From Betaproteobacteria bacterium HGW-Betaproteobacteria-16 (GTDB taxonomy: Bacteria > Pseudomonadota > Gammaproteobacteria > Burkholderiales > Burkholderiaceae_C): DNA of 64,000 nucleotides. The position numbers and the translations under genes are program-made. How positions within the stretch are numbered: position 1 is the stretch's first letter; each line of letters begins with the position of its first letter. The stretch covers positions 82,704 to 146,703 of the forward strand of contig PHCQ01000014.1 of assembly GCA_002840835.1 (NCBI GenBank), written 5' to 3'. The notes under the pieces were generated by a model. That model was given only the letters and a program-made list of their open reading frames with translations. It did no database searches and was not told the DNA's origin. Positions 43,775 to 53,030 of the stretch are shown here, in pieces.

Positions 43775-44923
43775 TCAAGGCAACGGAATCAGGATCTTGA
43801 AGTCCGTCTTCCCCGGCACGCTCTCACACTCGATCAAGCCATGGTGCTGCTGGACAAAGGTCTGGGCCAATGTGAGTCCAAGTCCAGATCCGCCATCACG
43901 CCCAGATACCAATGGGAAAAATATGCGGTCCTTGATCGAGTCCGGTACGCCGGGTCCGTTATCGATCACATGCAATTCCAGTGCCAGCTTGTAGCGCTGC
44001 TTGCCAAAGGTCACCTGCCGACCCACGCGCGTTTTGAAAGTGATCTCGCCTTCACCTGAAGCAATGCTGGCAAACAAGGCATGCGCCGCGTTGTGAGCGA
44101 TGTTGAGCACCGCCTGGATGAGTTGCTCGCGATCACCGCGAAACTCGGGAATCGACGCGTCGTAGTCGCGCCGCACCCGCAGACCCTTTGGAAACTCAGC
44201 CAGAATCAACGAACGAACACGCTCGCACACCTCATGGATGTTCACATCACCCACGACGTGCGGGCGCCGGTGTGGCGCCAGCAGGCGATCAACAAGCGAC
44301 TGCAGGCGATCGGCCTCGTGAATGATGACCTGGGTGTACTCGATCAGCTCCTTGGACTCCAGATCCATCTGCAGCAATTGCGCCGCGCCACGAATGCCTC
44401 CGAGCGGGTTCTTGATCTCGTGCGCGAGGTTGCGGATCAGCTCCTTGTTGGCCTGCGCCTGGTCCAGCAGGCGCTCCTCACGCTCCTGGCGGGTCTGCAG
44501 TTCCAGCGGCAGCAACTCGACGATGACCTCGCCTGTCGTCTCGGTCTGCGCCACCACCACATGCACTGGCAGAGGCTCGTGACTGGAGCGCTTGAGAAAC
44601 GCGTCGTAACGCAGCGCTGCAAATTCATTGCCTCGCGCGCCAGACAGCGCACTCTCAAGCAACGCGGGATCGGTGAAACACTCCTGCAGCGGGGTCCCTG
44701 TGATGCTGCGTCGCGACATACCCAGCGCATCCTCCAGCGCCGCATTGGCATACAGCACATCGCCACTGGACGACACCACCGCCACCAGTGTCGCCAGCAT
44801 GTCCAGCGACTGGAACCGCTGCGCTGCCGGTATCAGCAGTTCGGTGAGCTTGCGCTTGGCGACGGAACCAGGCCGCGCCAGGAGATCGGGAGGAAACTTT
44901 GAAGGTGTCTTCCGCCCGCTCAT
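43775..44923 (-). CDS. ntrB: nitrogen regulation sensor kinase NtrB
   Basis: The 382-residue cytoplasmic kinase has a PAS domain (about 35-110), the H box NLAHEIKNPLGG with His near 166, and the N and G boxes (NIAHNAAHAL, DNGPGVP, GGSGLGL). There is no membrane segment. It phosphorylates NtrC under nitrogen limitation and dephosphorylates it when PII signals sufficiency. Its start overlaps the stop of the small secreted-protein gene by 4 bases. Confidence 0.94.
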   Translation of the reverse strand: MSGRKTPSKFPPDLLARPGSVAKRKLTELLIPAAQRFQSLDMLATLVAVVSSSGDVLYANAALEDALGMSRRSITGTPLQECFTDPALLESALSGARGNEFAALRYDAFLKRSSHEPLPVHVVVAQTETTGEVIVELLPLELQTRQEREERLLDQAQANKELIRNLAHEIKNPLGGIRGAAQLLQMDLESKELIEYTQVIIHEADRLQSLVDRLLAPHRRPHVVGDVNIHEVCERVRSLILAEFPKGLRVRRDYDASIPEFRGDREQLIQAVLNIAHNAAHALFASIASGEGEITFKTRVGRQVTFGKQRYKLALELHVIDNGPGVPDSIKDRIFFPLVSGRDGGSGLGLTLAQTFVQQHHGLIECESVPGKTDFKILIPLP

Positions 44924-45480
44924 TGGTTCGACGGGGGTGTCGAGCCGGGCGCTGCGGGCAATCGGGCCAGCTCCCGGCGAATGCCTTCAACATCACTTTC
45001 AGCACGCCCCACGGCTTCCTTGAGTTCGGCCACCCGGTCAAGGTAGCGCTGGTAATTGCGCCCCTCGATACCCTGCTTTTCGGGCTCACCACCGGCATAG
45101 GCCTTCTTGGCCTCTGCGAGGCGCTCTTCGGCACGCCTGAGTTCCGTCTCCAGAATGGCGCGCGCATCGCTGTCGCGCGCACGTTGTGCGGCCGAGTCCA
45201 CCCGATCAGAGCCATTGCGTGCCGGCGAAGTTGTGGTCGAGCGGCGAGTCGGCGAAGAACTCGCTGCCTGGGGCTTGATGCCTTCGATGATGGTGATGTT
45301 GCCACCCTGCATGAGGGTGCAGCCTCGGCTTCGTGCCTGTTCGGCGTTGTTGATGTATTCGACAGGCGTTCCAGGGCAACGGTAGATGCGCTCCTGCGCG
45401 TGAGCCTGGGTCAGGCCAAGTCCCGCCACGAAGATGGCCATCCAGCGAATCGTTGAAGTGGGTGTCGAGTTCAAATGCAC
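44920..45480 (-). CDS. small periplasmic protein of DUF4124 type
   Basis: The 186-residue protein has a signal peptide (about 1-28, AHA cleavage), a Cys-bearing IYRCPGTPVEYINN region with a second Cys near 54 that may form a disulfide, a low-complexity middle, and a C-terminal charged coiled coil (about 105-165). This matches DUF4124-type secreted proteins in style. It lies between glnA and ntrB, overlaps ntrB by 4 bases, and is therefore cotranscribed with ntrBC. Function unknown. Confidence 0.8.
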   Translation of the reverse strand: MHLNSTPTSTIRWMAIFVAGLGLTQAHAQERIYRCPGTPVEYINNAEQARSRGCTLMQGGNITIIEGIKPQAASSSPTRRSTTTSPARNGSDRVDSAAQRARDSDARAILETELRRAEERLAEAKKAYAGGEPEKQGIEGRNYQRYLDRVAELKEAVGRAESDVEGIRRELARLPAAPGSTPPSNQ

Positions 45481-45636
45481 TGTTTACTCCGTGGACACGG
45501 GTTGCGCGGCGGCACCTGCTCGCCCGTCAAACCAATGGGCAGTATGAACCAAAAGCACCCCAAAAGTGCCCGGAACGCTGCCGCGGCGCGACGGATCGCG
45601 TCTGTGGCGCGACGAATCGTCAGGCTGAACGGAAAA

Positions 45637-45662
45637 GGGACGCCTGGTGGCGTCCCTTTTTT
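45637..45662. terminator. terminator after glnA
   Basis: GGGACGCC (45637-45644) pairs with GGCGTCCC (45649-45656) around TGGT, with A and T tracts on both sides. On the minus strand it terminates glnA before the downstream genes. Confidence 0.87.
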
Positions 45663-45725
45663 CCTCTGGTCCACCGTCTGTGTGTGAACCTCCTGCTGGG
45701 GCCTGGCTTGCACCAGGCGCAGGCA

Positions 45726-47141
45726 TCACAGGCTGTAGTACATGTCGAATTCAACCGGGTGTGGCGCCATGCGGAAACGCGTCACTTCGGCTGCCTTCAG
45801 CTCGATGTAGGCGTCGAGCATGGAGTCGGTGAACACGCCACCCTTGGTCAGGAACTCGCGGTCCTTGTCGAGGTACTCCAGCGCCTGGTCCAGGCTGTGG
45901 CACACGGTCGGCACCAGCTTGTCTTCCTCGGGTGGCAGGTGGTAGAGATCCTTCGAGGCGGCTTCGCCCGGATGGATCTTGTTTTCCACGCCGTCCAGGC
46001 CGGCCATCATCAGGGCCGAGAACGCCAGGTAGGGGTTGGCTGATGGATCGGGGAAACGCGCTTCAATGCGACGGCCCTTGGGATTGGCCACGTAGGGGAT
46101 ACGGATGGAAGCCGAGCGGTTGCGAGCCGAATAAGCCAGCTTGACCGGAGCTTCGAAGCCAGGCACCAGGCGCTTGTACGAGTTGGTGCCGGGGTTGGTG
46201 ATGGCGTTCAGGGCGCGGGCGTGCTTGATGATGCCGCCGATGTAGTACAGCGCAAAATCGCTCAGACCGGCGTAGCCGTCGCCCGCGAACAGGTTCTTGC
46301 CGTCTTTCCAGATCGACTGGTGAACGTGCATGCCGGAACCGTTGTCACCTGCGTAGGGCTTGGGCATGAAGGTCGCGGTCTTGCCGTAGGCATTGGCCAC
46401 GTTCCAGACCACGTACTTGAGCACCTGCGTCCAGTCAGCGCGTTCGACGAGCGTGCTGAACTTGGTGCCGATTTCGTTTTGGCCAGCGCCCGCGACTTCG
46501 TGGTGGAACACCTCGACCGGAATGCCCAGCGATTCAAGGATCAAGGACATTTCGGCGCGCATGTCCTGCATGCTGTCCACCGGCGGCACGGGGAAATAGC
46601 CCCCCTTGACGGTGGGACGGTGGCCGCGGTTGCCGCCTTCGAGCTTGGCGCCGCTGTTCCACGGAGCTTCGTATTCTTCGATCTCATACATGACGCGGCC
46701 GGGCTCGTTGCTCCAGCGAACACCATCAAAAATGAAGAACTCCGGCTCTGGTCCGAAGAAGGCCGTGTCGCCCAGGCCGGAAGCCTTGAGGTATGCCTCG
46801 GCCCGCTTGGCGATCGAGCGTGGATCGCGGTCGTAGGCCTTGCCGTCACCCGGCTCGATCACATCGCACTGAATGAACAGGGTGGTCTCTTCAAAGAAGG
46901 GGTCGATGTTGGCGGTGTTGGGGTCGGGCATGAGCTGCATGTCCGATGCTTCAATGCCCTTCCAGCCGGCCACGGAAGAACCATCAAAAGCGTGGCCTGA
47001 GGTGAATTTGTCTTCGTCGAAGTGAGACACAGGCACGGTCACGTGCTGCTCCTTGCCCCGGGTGTCGGTGAAACGCAAGTCAACGAACTTGACTTCGTTG
47101 TCTTTCACCATTTGCATCACGTCTGCGACGGTCTTGGCCAT
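45726..47141 (-). CDS. glnA: glutamine synthetase type I
   Basis: The 471-residue GSI starts [24 protein letters not shown] and has [11 protein letters not shown], the metal-binding [10 protein letters not shown], the ATP region [24 protein letters not shown] and [11 protein letters not shown]. The Tyr of the last motif is the adenylylation site, so activity is probably controlled by GlnE. It condenses glutamate and ammonia. A sigma54 promoter and two NtrC sites lie upstream (47194-47401) and an efficient terminator downstream. Confidence 0.97.
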   Translation of the reverse strand: MAKTVADVMQMVKDNEVKFVDLRFTDTRGKEQHVTVPVSHFDEDKFTSGHAFDGSSVAGWKGIEASDMQLMPDPNTANIDPFFEETTLFIQCDVIEPGDGKAYDRDPRSIAKRAEAYLKASGLGDTAFFGPEPEFFIFDGVRWSNEPGRVMYEIEEYEAPWNSGAKLEGGNRGHRPTVKGGYFPVPPVDSMQDMRAEMSLILESLGIPVEVFHHEVAGAGQNEIGTKFSTLVERADWTQVLKYVVWNVANAYGKTATFMPKPYAGDNGSGMHVHQSIWKDGKNLFAGDGYAGLSDFALYYIGGIIKHARALNAITNPGTNSYKRLVPGFEAPVKLAYSARNRSASIRIPYVANPKGRRIEARFPDPSANPYLAFSALMMAGLDGVENKIHPGEAASKDLYHLPPEEDKLVPTVCHSLDQALEYLDKDREFLTKGGVFTDSMLDAYIELKAAEVTRFRMAPHPVEFDMYYSL

Positions 47142-47193
47142 CAAATACTCCTGTAGCTGGGTGGGTGAGTGGAAAGGAAAAGTCGATGCTAAT

Positions 47194-47210
47194 AAGCAGT
47201 ATCTGTGCCA
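47194..47210 (-). promoter_or_regulatory. sigma54 promoter of glnA
   Basis: On the minus strand the site reads TGGCACAGATACTGCTT, with the essential GG and GC at correct spacing. It lies 53 bases before the glnA start codon. Confidence 0.82.
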
Positions 47211-47345
47211 AACAGTGGCCCGACACACCCTCAGATGGCCTCGACAAGCTCCGCCGGAATTATGGCGCAGCCATGCATCAAAACGGTTCGAACCCGCCTT
47301 TCGCACCATCTGGATCGCACAAGTGCACTGCAAGGCGACCTTGGA

Positions 47346-47401
47346 TGCACCGAATTGGCGCTTTGCCCCCCTTTCGCATCAAAATGCACCGTGTTGGTGC
47401 A
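47346..47401. promoter_or_regulatory. NtrC binding site pair before glnA
   Basis: TGCACCGTGTTGGTGCA (47385-47401) is a full match to the NtrC consensus. TGCACCGAATTGGCGCT (47346-47362) is a weaker copy 39 bases away. They lie 140-190 bases upstream of the sigma54 promoter, right at the 3' end of the next gene. Confidence 0.85.
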
Positions 47402-47402
47402 C

Positions 47403-48236
47403 CTAAGGACGCACCAATTCAGGGCCCACCAAGGCGCGATGAAGCTGAAGCCCCGCGAGAAGGTCGGCAAAAGCAGCGCCCACGGCGGCTGTTTCTCCTT
47501 TCACACCCAGCTCGATGTGCCGCCCGTATTCCGGGTGATCCACACTGGGCAGGCTGAACACCTTGACCGCGTGCTGGCGTTCGATCTGTTCCATCAAAGG
47601 CGTCAACGCCGCCTCCATGGCACCGAAGACAATGACCGAACGCTCCTGCCTCTCACCCGGTCGCTGAATGTGCTGATACTCATTGTCCAGCACCCACTCG
47701 ATCATGGGCCAGGCCATCACAGGAAAACCGGGCAAAAAATGCACGCGACTGCCAGAGGTGCCCGAACAGCTGAACCCGGGAATGCGGTTGTAGGGGTTGG
47801 GGATGATGTCGCAGCCAACAGGAAACACCCCCATGTTCAGGCGATGAACATTGTCTGGATGCTCCGCATCAAATTCCTTGCCTTGCTCCGCGGCCACCTC
47901 CCGCATGCGCTCAACGATCAGATCTCTGGCGACCGGGTGCAGCGCCAACGGCGTACCCAGTGCCGCGGCGGCACAATGCCGGGTGTGATCATCCGGCGTC
48001 GCGCCAATGCCTCCGCAGCAGAACACGGCCTCGCCACTGCCCAATGCGTCGCGCAACACTGCCGTGATCCGCTGCGGGTCGTCGCCCACGCAGCGCGACC
48101 ACGCCAGGGCCTGCCCTCTGGCCGCCAGCAGTTCAATGACCTTGGGCAAGTGCTTGTCGCTGCGCTTGCCCGACAGGATTTCATCGCCGATGATGATCAG
48201 GCCAAAGGCGGGTGATAGCGGGATGGATTCACTCAT
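47403..48236 (-). CDS. MoaB/CinA-type molybdopterin-binding domain protein
   Basis: The 277-residue protein has the MoCF_biosynth/CinA N-terminal fold, with GLIIIGDEILSGKRSDKHLP at 12-31 and CCGGIGATPDDHTRHCAAAA at about 72-91. It lacks the C-terminal deamidase domain of full CinA and so matches CinA-like molybdopterin-binding-domain proteins whose role is unclear. The start overlaps the stop of the EI24-type gene by 4 bases. glnA regulatory sites lie directly after its stop codon. Confidence 0.87.
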   Translation of the reverse strand: MSESIPLSPAFGLIIIGDEILSGKRSDKHLPKVIELLAARGQALAWSRCVGDDPQRITAVLRDALGSGEAVFCCGGIGATPDDHTRHCAAAALGTPLALHPVARDLIVERMREVAAEQGKEFDAEHPDNVHRLNMGVFPVGCDIIPNPYNRIPGFSCSGTSGSRVHFLPGFPVMAWPMIEWVLDNEYQHIQRPGERQERSVIVFGAMEAALTPLMEQIERQHAVKVFSLPSVDHPEYGRHIELGVKGETAAVGAAFADLLAGLQLHRALVGPELVRP

Positions 48237-49156
48237 GAAGGAGTCCCCTGGTGACCAGGTGGGGGCAAAGCATAGGGATCGGTTTCGGCGACTGCATTTT
48301 CTGCCGGCACTGGCAGCCCGCCAGCGGCGTACGCTGGATCCGGGTCAAGCACCTCCATGGACGGCGTGGCACGCAGGCGCTCCAGGACGGCGAGCAGGTA
48401 GTGGGCAAACCAGAGAGAGGCGAACGCGAAAACCAAGGTGTAGACCCAGATGGCCATCGGCACAAGCACCGGCGCCATCGCAATGAACATCGCACCCGAT
48501 GCCCACAACAAACTGGGGGCGGCACCCAGGTAGCCCGTGAGCACACCCATCAGAAAAAGACTCGATCGATGTGCCTTGAGAATCACCTTGCGCTCTTCCC
48601 GACTGGCATGTGCAGCCAGGGCATCGAATGCAAATACCCGGTAGGTCAACCAGCCCCAGATCAGGGGCGGCAGTATCAGCACCAGCGGAGGAATGAGCCA
48701 GAGCGGCATGGAGAGAATCAGCGCCATCACGGCCAGCAGGGTCGATCCGAGTGACCAGAAGACACTGACCAGCAGGGAGCCGCCATGCTTGCGCTCCAGG
48801 CGAGCGAACCTGCGCTGACCGACCAGATCCACCATGGCAGGGGTCATGAACATTGCCACCAGCAACAGGCACATCAGCACGATCACCGGGGTTGCCAGAA
48901 TCAACACCAGCAAAGGGGCAAAAACTGCTCGCAGGGGCCCCATGCCGACGCCCTCCATCCATCCGAGGAAGGTCTGCACCCATTCGAACCCGTCCAGCCA
49001 GGCCGCGACCGTGGCCACCGCGTTCTCCCAGAAAAAATAGCCCAGGACAAACGAGAACAGCACCATCAGGAGCAATGGCAGCACAGAAAGCGCGATGACG
49101 CGCGGGTGCACGCAGTAGGCGACAGCCCGCCAGAACGAATCAAAAAGCAAACCCAT
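48233..49156 (-). CDS. EI24-domain (CysZ-like) inner-membrane protein
   Basis: The 307-residue protein has several hydrophobic helices, the EI24/CysZ-type opening MGLLFDSFWRAVAYCVHPRVIALSVLPL and a RRFARLERKHGGSL loop near 134. Family members include the sulfate transporter CysZ, but the substrate here is unknown. The C-terminal 60 residues are Pro-rich and cytoplasmic. I chose ATG 49156, as longer frames lack family-like sequence. It overlaps the next gene by 4 bases, so the two are coupled. Confidence 0.85.
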   Translation of the reverse strand: MGLLFDSFWRAVAYCVHPRVIALSVLPLLLMVLFSFVLGYFFWENAVATVAAWLDGFEWVQTFLGWMEGVGMGPLRAVFAPLLVLILATPVIVLMCLLLVAMFMTPAMVDLVGQRRFARLERKHGGSLLVSVFWSLGSTLLAVMALILSMPLWLIPPLVLILPPLIWGWLTYRVFAFDALAAHASREERKVILKAHRSSLFLMGVLTGYLGAAPSLLWASGAMFIAMAPVLVPMAIWVYTLVFAFASLWFAHYLLAVLERLRATPSMEVLDPDPAYAAGGLPVPAENAVAETDPYALPPPGHQGTPS

Positions 49157-49260
49157 GCGGCGAAGAATACAACCAATGAGGTGTGTTCGAATGCGCCGCG
49201 CAAGCGCCCCGGCAAGCCAGTTGGCGGGTGCCACGGCGAGCCGCACGCTAGGATGCACCC

Positions 49261-50082
49261 ATGAACCGAATCGAGATTTCTGGCGTCTGCCTGGAAGTGA
49301 AAGTGATCCCTGGACCGAGAGATCGTGCGCCTCTTGTCTTCCTCCACGAAGGCCTCGGCAGTGTGTCCATGTGGACCCAACGTGGCCGGGATTGGCCATC
49401 GGAACTGTGCGCGACAGTTGGTCGTCCAGGCTTGGTGTATTCAAGGCGCGGCTACGGCCAGTCTGATCCAGTCCCCGACGTTCGCGGCGAACCAGGATGG
49501 GACGGCTTCTGGCACACCGGCCGTCACGAACCGGACTACATGCATCTGGAAGCATGGCACGTGCTCCCCGCCCTGCTCCAGAAGCTGGGTGTTCACAAGC
49601 CCGTTCTCGTGGGGCATTCCGACGGCGCCACCATCGCGCTCCTTCATGCGAGCCGCTACCCGGTGACCGCCTGCATTGCCATCGCACCGCATGTGACAGT
49701 GGAGGACGTGGCCATCACAGCCATTGCACGCGCAAAGCGGGCGTATGAAGAGGCGCCATCCGGCAGCCCGGGACTCCGCCAGCGCCTGGCGAAGCACCAT
49801 GCCGATGTCGACAACGCGTTCTGGCAATGGAACGATGTCTGGCTCAGCGAGGCGTTCAGACAGTTCGACATCAGGTCCACTTGCCAGACCATCACCGCTC
49901 CCCTGCTGCTGGTACAAGGCGACAACGACGAATACGGCACCCTCCGGCAACTACAGTGGGTGCAGGAGGCTGCGTCACACGCCCGCCAGGTAGTGATCAG
50001 AGACTGCGGCCACTCCCCTCACAAAGACCAGCCAGACACACTCACGGCCTCGGTAATTCCGCTTCTCGCTGGGCTGCCCTGA
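49261..50082 (+). CDS. alpha/beta hydrolase
   Basis: The 273-residue alpha/beta hydrolase has the nucleophile elbow GHSDG (Ser near 120), an acid in QGDNDEYGT (about 218-226) and a His in DCGHSPHKDQPD (near 251), giving the full triad. There is no signal peptide. The N-terminal oxyanion region is FLHEGLGSVSMW. Substrate unknown; the family includes ester and C-C bond hydrolases. It is divergent from the EI24-type gene. Confidence 0.9.
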   Translation: MNRIEISGVCLEVKVIPGPRDRAPLVFLHEGLGSVSMWTQRGRDWPSELCATVGRPGLVYSRRGYGQSDPVPDVRGEPGWDGFWHTGRHEPDYMHLEAWHVLPALLQKLGVHKPVLVGHSDGATIALLHASRYPVTACIAIAPHVTVEDVAITAIARAKRAYEEAPSGSPGLRQRLAKHHADVDNAFWQWNDVWLSEAFRQFDIRSTCQTITAPLLLVQGDNDEYGTLRQLQWVQEAASHARQVVIRDCGHSPHKDQPDTLTASVIPLLAGLP

Positions 50083-50310
50083 GCTGACAGTCGAACAGAA
50101 CGCGCCCTTCCGCGGACTCTTGGGCTCCTTTGAGGTCGGCCACCTCCCTGAAACCTGACGTCGCGCTGGAGGCACAGAGCACGCCGATGAATGCATTTCG
50201 GCAAAAACCCCCAAAGAATGCACACTAAGGTGTGGCAATAAAACCCAAACGCTGTCCACCAACGACCTATTTCCCTACACTTTGATACAACTCGCGCTCC
50301 CTATATACAG
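50083..50310. other. non-coding interval, possible promoter
   Basis: There is no gene. Near the 3' end TTGATA and TATATA occur, but with only 14 bases between them, so any promoter is weak. The rest has no clear feature. Confidence 0.5.
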
Positions 50311-51042
50311 ATGATCGAATGGCACAACCCATGGCTGCTTGCGGCCCTCGCTCCGCTCCTGATGGCGCTGGGGGCGTGGTTGCATCGCACCTGGGTGGCA
50401 CGCACGGTCCGGAACCAGCGCCGCATTCCCAAGCACTGGCCGCTCAGCACACGTGCATTGACCAACAGTGAAGAAGCCAGGGTCTGGCACTGGCTGTCCC
50501 GCACCTTCTACGACCACCATGTGATGGTCAAGCTGCCCGTCACCAGGTTCACTCTGCCAAGAGACCGGGAACAGGGCATGCACTGGTACAGGTTGCTGGG
50601 AAGCGTCTACTGCACCTTCACCATTTGCCAGCCAGATGGCCGAGTGGTGGGTTGCCTGGACGTGCCTGGTTCTGCGGGCCTTCCCCGGAGCACCCGCATG
50701 CTCAAGCATTCCCTTCTGACCCAGTGCGGCCTGCCGTACTGGGTGGTCCGGTCCAACAACCTGCCATCGGTGGCTGAGATCCGGGCGGAATTTCTGGGGG
50801 AATCGCCCACCAGCCAGGCCATGCGGGAGCGTGAGCAGGAGGAGCGAGCCATCATTGCGGCGCAGGCGAACCTGCGCACGGCTCTGACCCGCCAACGAAG
50901 CAGCAGGAACAGCGACTTCAGCCCGGTCTCCAACTGGTCCAACAGCACCACCGGCGGCATTCGCAGCGACTTCCATTCGCAGTGGCAGGAAGAAAACTCT
51001 TTTCTCATGCCGCTGGACAGCCGCAAGGGCGACCTGCTCTGA
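50311..51042 (+). CDS. DUF2726-type protein
   Basis: The 243-residue protein has an N-terminal hydrophobic segment (about 8-22) followed by WPLSTRALTNSEEARVWHWLSR and, later, YCTFTICQPDGRVVGCLDVPG, the pattern seen in DUF2726 proteins, which resemble restriction-endonuclease-fold domains. The C-terminal 70 residues are Ser/Asn/Arg-rich and not conserved. Function unknown. It is a stand-alone gene on the plus strand. Confidence 0.72.
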   Translation: MIEWHNPWLLAALAPLLMALGAWLHRTWVARTVRNQRRIPKHWPLSTRALTNSEEARVWHWLSRTFYDHHVMVKLPVTRFTLPRDREQGMHWYRLLGSVYCTFTICQPDGRVVGCLDVPGSAGLPRSTRMLKHSLLTQCGLPYWVVRSNNLPSVAEIRAEFLGESPTSQAMREREQEERAIIAAQANLRTALTRQRSSRNSDFSPVSNWSNSTTGGIRSDFHSQWQEENSFLMPLDSRKGDLL

Positions 51043-51082
51043 TCTTTTGAAGCACGGCACCTGCCACGAGCCCGCCGTGGCC

Positions 51083-51820
51083 TCACTTGACCTTCTGCGT
51101 CAGTGTTTCGATTTCCAAGCGCGTCAACCAGCGCCACTGACCTTCCGGCAACGCGTCTGAGAGCACCAACGGGCCGATGGCCGACCGGTGCAACGCCTCC
51201 ACCCTGTTGCCCACCGCCGCGATCATTCGCTTGACCTGATGGTATTTGCCTTCGGTCAACGTCATCCGAAGCACATGTTCACTGACAGCTGTGCAGGCTT
51301 GGGCCTTGACCGGTTTGGGATCGTCATCCAGCACCACCCCCCCCAACAGGCGAGCGATCATGTGATCGTCGAGCGGGTGCTTGACTTGCGCCTCATACAC
51401 CTTGGGCACGTGGTGGCGGGGCGACGTCATCCGGTGGATGAACTTGCCGTCATCCGACAACAGCAACAGCCCGGTGGTGTCCTGATCCAGTCTGCCAACG
51501 GCCTGCACGCCCGCAGCAGCGCCACCCCCACGCTGGCGCAACGGCCCGGGCAACAGGGTGTACACGCTGGGGTAGGTCCCCGGCTTTTGCGAGCACTCAA
51601 AGCCCGAAGGCTTGTGAAGCATCAGATAGGCCCGCTCCTGGTAGACCCACCGAACGCCCTGAACCCAAAAAACCAGGTCCTCGGTCGGGAAAAGTGCCAG
51701 TGGATCGGCACAAGTCTCTTTCGCCTCCCCTACCGCAACCAGCCCCTGCTGAACCAGCCCACAGCAGATCCGCCGCGTGCCGAATCCTTGTGAAAACAAT
51801 ATGTCTTGCAACTGCATCAT
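51083..51820 (-). CDS. RsuA/RluE-type rRNA pseudouridine synthase
   Basis: The 245-residue enzyme has an N-terminal S4-like part and the pseudouridine synthase signature GRLDQDTTGLLLLSDDG near 109-125, with the catalytic Asp in GRLDQDTTG. KVYEAQVKHPL and EGKYHQVKRM follow. It should modify uridine in rRNA, and sequence style is closest to RsuA (16S). Position-specific identity is not certain. It is convergent with the DUF2726 gene and divergent from the DUF2062 gene. Confidence 0.9.
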   Translation of the reverse strand: MMQLQDILFSQGFGTRRICCGLVQQGLVAVGEAKETCADPLALFPTEDLVFWVQGVRWVYQERAYLMLHKPSGFECSQKPGTYPSVYTLLPGPLRQRGGGAAAGVQAVGRLDQDTTGLLLLSDDGKFIHRMTSPRHHVPKVYEAQVKHPLDDHMIARLLGGVVLDDDPKPVKAQACTAVSEHVLRMTLTEGKYHQVKRMIAAVGNRVEALHRSAIGPLVLSDALPEGQWRWLTRLEIETLTQKVK

Positions 51821-51914
51821 CGTGATGGAATTGTCGCCGCTCAGGCAGATGCGTCATCTGCTTCAGCGAAAATATGGGGTTGATTGCCGCCTGGCCATCC
51901 GCATCTGAGATCAA

Positions 51915-52523
51915 ATGAAAAAAAGACTCAAGTCATGGCTGCCCAAGCCGGAGACACTGCTTCAGAATCGTTGGCTGAGGTGGATGGGTCCTGCGCTCCG
52001 GCACCCGAGGCTATGGCACTTCAGCCGCAAGGGCATATCCCTTGGCTTGGCCCTGGGCATCTTTTTCGGCCTTCTCATTCCTGTCGCCCAGATACCTTTT
52101 TCTGCCACTCTGGCCGTGATTCTGCGGGCGAACCTTCCGATGGCGGTCGCCAGCACGCTGGTCACCAATCCCGTGACATTCGGCCCTGTCTACTACGGCG
52201 CCTACCGGCTTGGCAAGGCGGTGCTGGGCGAACCGCCCGTGTCTGAAGCCGAGGCGATGAGGGTGCTCGAAGATGCGCACGTCGAACCGCCGGAAATCAA
52301 CGGATTGTCCGACCGCGTGGCCTATTGGGCCAAGCACCTCCGCACGGTCGGCAAGCCATTGGTCGTGGGTTTGGCCATCGTTGCCAGCGCGAGTGGCATC
52401 GCCGTTTACTTCCTGGCCAGTGGCTTGTGGGTCTTGAGAACACGATGGAGCAGAAACAAGCGACTTCGCGAACGCGCAGCGCGCCTGCCCTCCCAACCAC
52501 AGCCTGCAGAGCGCAAACCCTGA
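51915..52523 (+). CDS. DUF2062 membrane protein
   Basis: The 202-residue protein has two or three hydrophobic helices and the DUF2062 motif IALGLALGIFFGLLIPVAQ-like stretch at about 41-59, followed by LRANLPMAVASTLVTNPVTFGPVYY. The C-terminus is basic. Function unknown. It is followed 50 bases on by the terminator of the convergent tmRNA gene. Confidence 0.82.
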   Translation: MKKRLKSWLPKPETLLQNRWLRWMGPALRHPRLWHFSRKGISLGLALGIFFGLLIPVAQIPFSATLAVILRANLPMAVASTLVTNPVTFGPVYYGAYRLGKAVLGEPPVSEAEAMRVLEDAHVEPPEINGLSDRVAYWAKHLRTVGKPLVVGLAIVASASGIAVYFLASGLWVLRTRWSRNKRLRERAARLPSQPQPAERKP

Positions 52524-52573
52524 CGCCGGCACGCTGGTAGCGCTGCGGGAGGCGGCTGTCGTGGCAAATAAAA

Positions 52574-52598
52574 AGGGCCCGGAGACGATCCGGGCCCT
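52574..52598 (-). terminator. terminator of tmRNA
   Basis: AGGGCCCGGA (52574-52583) pairs with TCCGGGCCCT (52589-52598). On the minus strand the stem is followed by a T-rich run after the tmRNA 3' end. Confidence 0.88.
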
Positions 52599-52604
52599 GG
52601 TATG

Positions 52605-52993
52605 TGGTGGAGCTGGGGGGATTTGAACCCCCGTCCGCAAGCCTTATCCGAGCAGTTCTACATGTGTAGCCATCTGATTTGAGTCTCACTTCCCGCATCG
52701 CGCAGTGGCACGCTATGCAAGACGCCAGCAACCTTGGATCTCATTGCGCGCCAAGTTACCCGACGCACAACCAGCCTATTGAATTATCTTTGCAGCCTGG
52801 ACCCCGCCGGTTTGCACCTGAAGGACCCTTGCCCAGCCCATAGGCCTGCTGTTGCAAAGCTCACTGGCAATTAAGCAGCGAGTGCGAAACGTTCGTCGTT
52901 TGCAGTTAGTTTTTTTCTGCGGATTTACGAGGTGACAGAACCTCGACATGCCCTGCTGCGTGTCCGAACCCACGTCGAAACCAGTGCAGCCCC
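52605..52993 (-). ncRNA. ssrA: tmRNA
   Basis: On the minus strand the RNA begins GGGGCTGCACTGGTTTCGAC at 52993 and ends with the T-arm and CCACCA at 52605. The resume codon starts a reading frame at 52903-52871 that encodes the tag ANDERFALAA followed by TAA. The tag sequence is typical of Comamonadaceae and nearby betaproteobacteria. tmRNA rescues stalled ribosomes and tags products for proteolysis. Confidence 0.96.
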
Positions 52994-53003
52994 TGAAGTC
53001 AGT

Positions 53004-53030
53004 AGTTTAAGGCAAAGCGATCAATTTCAA
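53004..53030 (-). promoter_or_regulatory. tmRNA promoter inside the gph 3' end
   Basis: On the minus strand TTGAAA (53030-53025) and TAAACT (53009-53004) are 15 bases apart and 10 bases before the mature tmRNA 5' end. The -10 covers the gph stop codon. Confidence 0.5.

Noticed and set aside
52605..52650. tRNA-like T-arm with GATTTGAACCCCCG
   Set aside because: It belongs to the 3' end of tmRNA and not to a separate tRNA gene.
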